Below the pieces are notes generated by a model. The model did not search any database, was not told the DNA's origin, and worked only from the letters and a program-made list of their open reading frames with translations. The position numbers and the translations under genes were made by a program. Shown piece after piece: positions 4,819-6,337 of a stretch of DNA of 6,337 nt. This DNA is from JBDSTZ01 sp039927975 (GTDB lineage: Bacteria > Pseudomonadota > Gammaproteobacteria > Burkholderiales > Burkholderiaceae_D). Positions within the stretch are counted from its first letter, which is position 1. Each line of letters opens with the position of its first letter. Where the stretch lies: assembly GCA_039927975.1 (NCBI GenBank), contig JBDSTZ010000484.1, forward strand, positions 1-6,337, given 5' to 3'.

Positions 4819-6123
4819 ATGGAAATCCTGATCATCCTGGGACTGATTCTGCTCAACGGTGTGTTCGCCATGGCCGAGCTGGCGCTGGTGTCGGCCAAGC
4901 GCGCCCGGCTCGAGCGCCGCGCCGCCGAGGGCAGCGAAGGCGCGGCCACGGCGCTGGCGCTGGCCGACGAGCCCAGCGCCATGCTCTCGACGGTGCAGGT
5001 CGGCATCACCCTCATCTCGATCTTCAACGGCGCTTTCGGCGAAGCGTCGCTGGTGGCCAGGCTCACGCCGCAGCTGGCGGCGGTGCCGCTGCTGGCGCCC
5101 TGCGCCGAGCCGGCCGCGCTGGCGCTGGTGGTGGCCGGCATCACTTTCGCCTCCATCGTGCTGGGCGAACTGGTGCCCAAGCGCATCGCGTTCCAGAATC
5201 CGGAACTGTTCGCCACCGCCATCGCGCGTCCGCTGCGCACGCTGTCGCGCCTGGCTGCGCCGATCGTCAAGCTGCTCGCGCTGACGACCGATCTGATCGT
5301 CCGTTTGCTGGGCCTCGACAAGCCGAGGGACGACGCCCCCACCGAGGAGGAGATCAGCGGCGTGCTCAAGGAAGGCACCGCCGCCGGCGTGCTCGCGCCG
5401 GACGAGTACGACATCGTCACCCGCGCGCTGGCCCTGCGCGACCAGCGCCTGAGCGCGGTGATGACGCCCGGCATCGACCTTCAACTGATCGACCTCGACG
5501 ACCCGGTCGAACACAACCTCGAACGCATCGCGCGCAGTCCCTACAGCCGCTTTCCGGTCTACCGTGGCGACCGCGCCAACATCGTCGGCATGGTGCACGC
5601 CGGCGACCTGTTCGAGCAGGCCGTGCGCAACAAGGCGATCGGCGGGGTCGACATCGGCGCGGCCGTCAAGCCGCTGCTGTACGTGCCCGACTCGGTCAGC
5701 GCCATGGACTTGCTGGAGGAGTGCCGCCGCCATCGCGCCGAGCTGGCGCTGGTGGTCGACGAACATGGCCAGGTCAAGGGCCTGGTCACCCTGGCCGACT
5801 TGATGAACACGCTGGTGGGCGAGGTGCCCGGGGTCGAGGAGCGCGACAGCGACGCCGTGCTGCGCGACGACGGCAGCTGGCTGATGGATGGCGCCATCGC
5901 GCTGCAACGGGTGTGCGAAAAGCTCGGCGACGATTTTCCCGACCCTGGCGACAGCGCCTACCAGACCCTGGCCGGCTTCGTGCTGAACCAGTTGCGCCAC
6001 GTGCCACGCACGGGCGACCATGTCGACTGGCGCGGCTTTCGCTTCGAGGTGGTCGACATGGACAAGCAGCGCATCGACCGCGTGCTGGTGTCGCCGCGCG
6101 AGGCCGACGGCGGGCGCAGCTAG
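4819..6123 (+). CDS. CNNM/CorC/HlyC-family membrane protein (DUF21, CBS pair, CorC_HlyC)
   Basis: This 434-residue inner-membrane protein belongs to the family of E. coli YtfL and CorC-type transporters, related to eukaryotic CNNM. The DUF21/CNNM membrane domain spans about 1-165: first helix EILIILGLILLNGVFAMAEL, then AELALVSAKRARLERRA (19-35), STVQVGITLISIFNGAFGE (57-75), and LGELVPKRIAFQNPE (115-129), all family signatures. A linker helix with EEEISGVLKEG precedes a CBS pair (about 212-335): LSAVMTPGIDL, SRFPVYRGD, and LALVVDEHGQVKGLVTLADLMNTLVGE. The usual MTPR arginine is Gly218 here. The CorC_HlyC domain follows (about 350-427). The family is linked to Mg2+ or polyamine efflux; the 'hemolysin' name is historical. 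The start is fixed by an in-frame TGA at 4807. No Shine-Dalgarno sequence precedes it; instead CCTCC occurs twice just upstream. The length is normal for the family. Confidence 0.95.
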   Translation: MEILIILGLILLNGVFAMAELALVSAKRARLERRAAEGSEGAATALALADEPSAMLSTVQVGITLISIFNGAFGEASLVARLTPQLAAVPLLAPCAEPAALALVVAGITFASIVLGELVPKRIAFQNPELFATAIARPLRTLSRLAAPIVKLLALTTDLIVRLLGLDKPRDDAPTEEEISGVLKEGTAAGVLAPDEYDIVTRALALRDQRLSAVMTPGIDLQLIDLDDPVEHNLERIARSPYSRFPVYRGDRANIVGMVHAGDLFEQAVRNKAIGGVDIGAAVKPLLYVPDSVSAMDLLEECRRHRAELALVVDEHGQVKGLVTLADLMNTLVGEVPGVEERDSDAVLRDDGSWLMDGAIALQRVCEKLGDDFPDPGDSAYQTLAGFVLNQLRHVPRTGDHVDWRGFRFEVVDMDKQRIDRVLVSPREADGGRS

Positions 6124-6160
6124 TGGGGGGGGCGCAGCTAGCGGGGAGCAGTTCAGCTAG
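6115..6160 (+). repeat. Degenerate 18-19-bp repeat at the gene end, with a G8 run
   Basis: CGCAGCTAG at 6115-6123 (containing the TAG stop) recurs at 6133-6141 and, as TTCAGCTAG, at 6152-6160, with spacings of 18 and 19 nt. Between the first two lies a run of eight G's (6125-6132). This looks like a local duplication of the end of the coding sequence. The G run is a likely slippage or sequencing-error site but lies after the stop, so it does not alter the protein. Confidence 0.6.
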
Positions 6161-6166
6161 CGCCAA

Positions 6167-6181
6167 GCAGGGCTAACCTGC
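6167..6181 (+). terminator. Weak hairpin after the CNNM/CorC-family gene
   Basis: GCAGG-gctaa-CCTGC forms a 5-bp stem with a 5-nt loop, 44 nt after the stop. It is followed by CGACTCCTTCC rather than a T-tract, so it is at best a weak or Rho-assisted terminator. Confidence 0.25.
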
Positions 6182-6252
6182 CGACTCCTTCCACGTCGTT
6201 CCCGCGCAGGCGCACTGCTGTCCGGAATAATTTTGTTGACTTAGTAAGAAGG

Positions 6253-6317
6253 TGTTGCAGGCATTGGTTTACGAGGGGTAACCTCGGTTTGCCGACTTAA
6301 AAACCAAACCTGCAACA
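6253..6317. repeat. 65-bp nested inverted repeat (hairpin or cruciform)
   Basis: The outer arms TGTTGCAGG (6253-6261) and CCTGCAACA (6309-6317) are perfect. Inside them TTGGTTT (6264-6270) pairs with AAACCAA (6301-6307), with a 2:1 bulge between the two stems. Within the loop a second hairpin, CGAGG-ggtaa-CCTCG (6272-6286), is stacked next to the main stem, leaving 14 unpaired nt. The surroundings from about 6222 are clearly more AT-rich than the rest of the window. It could be a transposon end or recombination site, or a structured leader: the right arm runs into a possible ATG at 6317. Confidence 0.75.
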
Positions 6318-6337
6318 TGTTCAGCATAACGACTTTT
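6317..6337 (+). CDS. Possible start of a new gene, cut by window edge
   Basis: ATG at 6317-6319 opens seven codons (MFSITTF) to the window end. There is no clear Shine-Dalgarno sequence, and the A of the ATG is the last base of the 65-bp inverted repeat. Too little is visible to name a family; a transposase or a horizontally acquired gene would fit the AT-rich context. Confidence 0.25.

Noticed and set aside
4716..6176. Long ORFs on both strands over the CNNM/CorC-family gene
   Set aside because: They are shadow frames of a gene with full family motifs. They have low-complexity composition and no plausible start signals.
6253..6317. Integron attC site
   Set aside because: The arms lack the RYYYAAC/GTTRRRY core pair and no integrase or cassette array is visible.

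Overview
The window is GC-rich chromosomal DNA. The codon use, a DUF4148-like secreted protein and the gene types suggest a betaproteobacterium of the Burkholderiales, plausibly Oxalobacteraceae (Massilia/Duganella/Janthinobacterium type). That placement is inference from the proteins, not from a marker gene. I see no rRNA, tRNA, CRISPR array or complete mobile element.

Left part (1-1700, plus strand). A short-chain dehydrogenase, cut at its N-terminus by the window edge, overlaps by ATGA an NTF2/SnoaL-like protein. This pair is familiar from a proteobacterial gene block that often also holds a FAD oxidoreductase, DUF1365 and cyclopropane-fatty-acid synthase genes and is often linked to an ECF sigma factor/ChrR. 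If so, this is the 3' end of that block. Two minisatellites flank the NTF2 gene: a 15-bp array that encodes its N-terminus and a related 14-bp array just after its stop. A small membrane or secreted peptide gene follows, with its own extended -10 promoter and Shine-Dalgarno sequence.

Middle (1702-4625, minus strand). Read from 4625 leftwards: a thiamine-diphosphate-dependent enzyme of the acetolactate-synthase superfamily, then, 32 nt on, an HxlR-type regulator, then a promoter and a small secreted DUF4148-like protein. Nine nt after its stop and in the same frame lies a 36-codon ORF for a likely tiny membrane protein. A near-perfect 20-bp palindrome sits in the convergent gap at 1824-1843. 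The enzyme and HxlR gene look like one operon, and a dyad overlapping the promoter region is a candidate operator for the regulator.

Right part (4626-6337, plus strand). The divergent intergenic region carries a good promoter for a CNNM/CorC/HlyC-family membrane protein (DUF21, two CBS domains, CorC_HlyC domain). After its stop come degenerate repeats, a G8 run and then a more AT-rich end. That end carries a 65-bp nested inverted repeat whose right arm runs into a possible start codon at 6317, cut by the window edge.

Most of the window is ordinary accessory or housekeeping sequence. I do not see a clear new defence or mobile system. The most unusual signals are the two related minisatellites around one gene, the enzyme/HxlR pair with its dyad, and the nested hairpin at the right edge.
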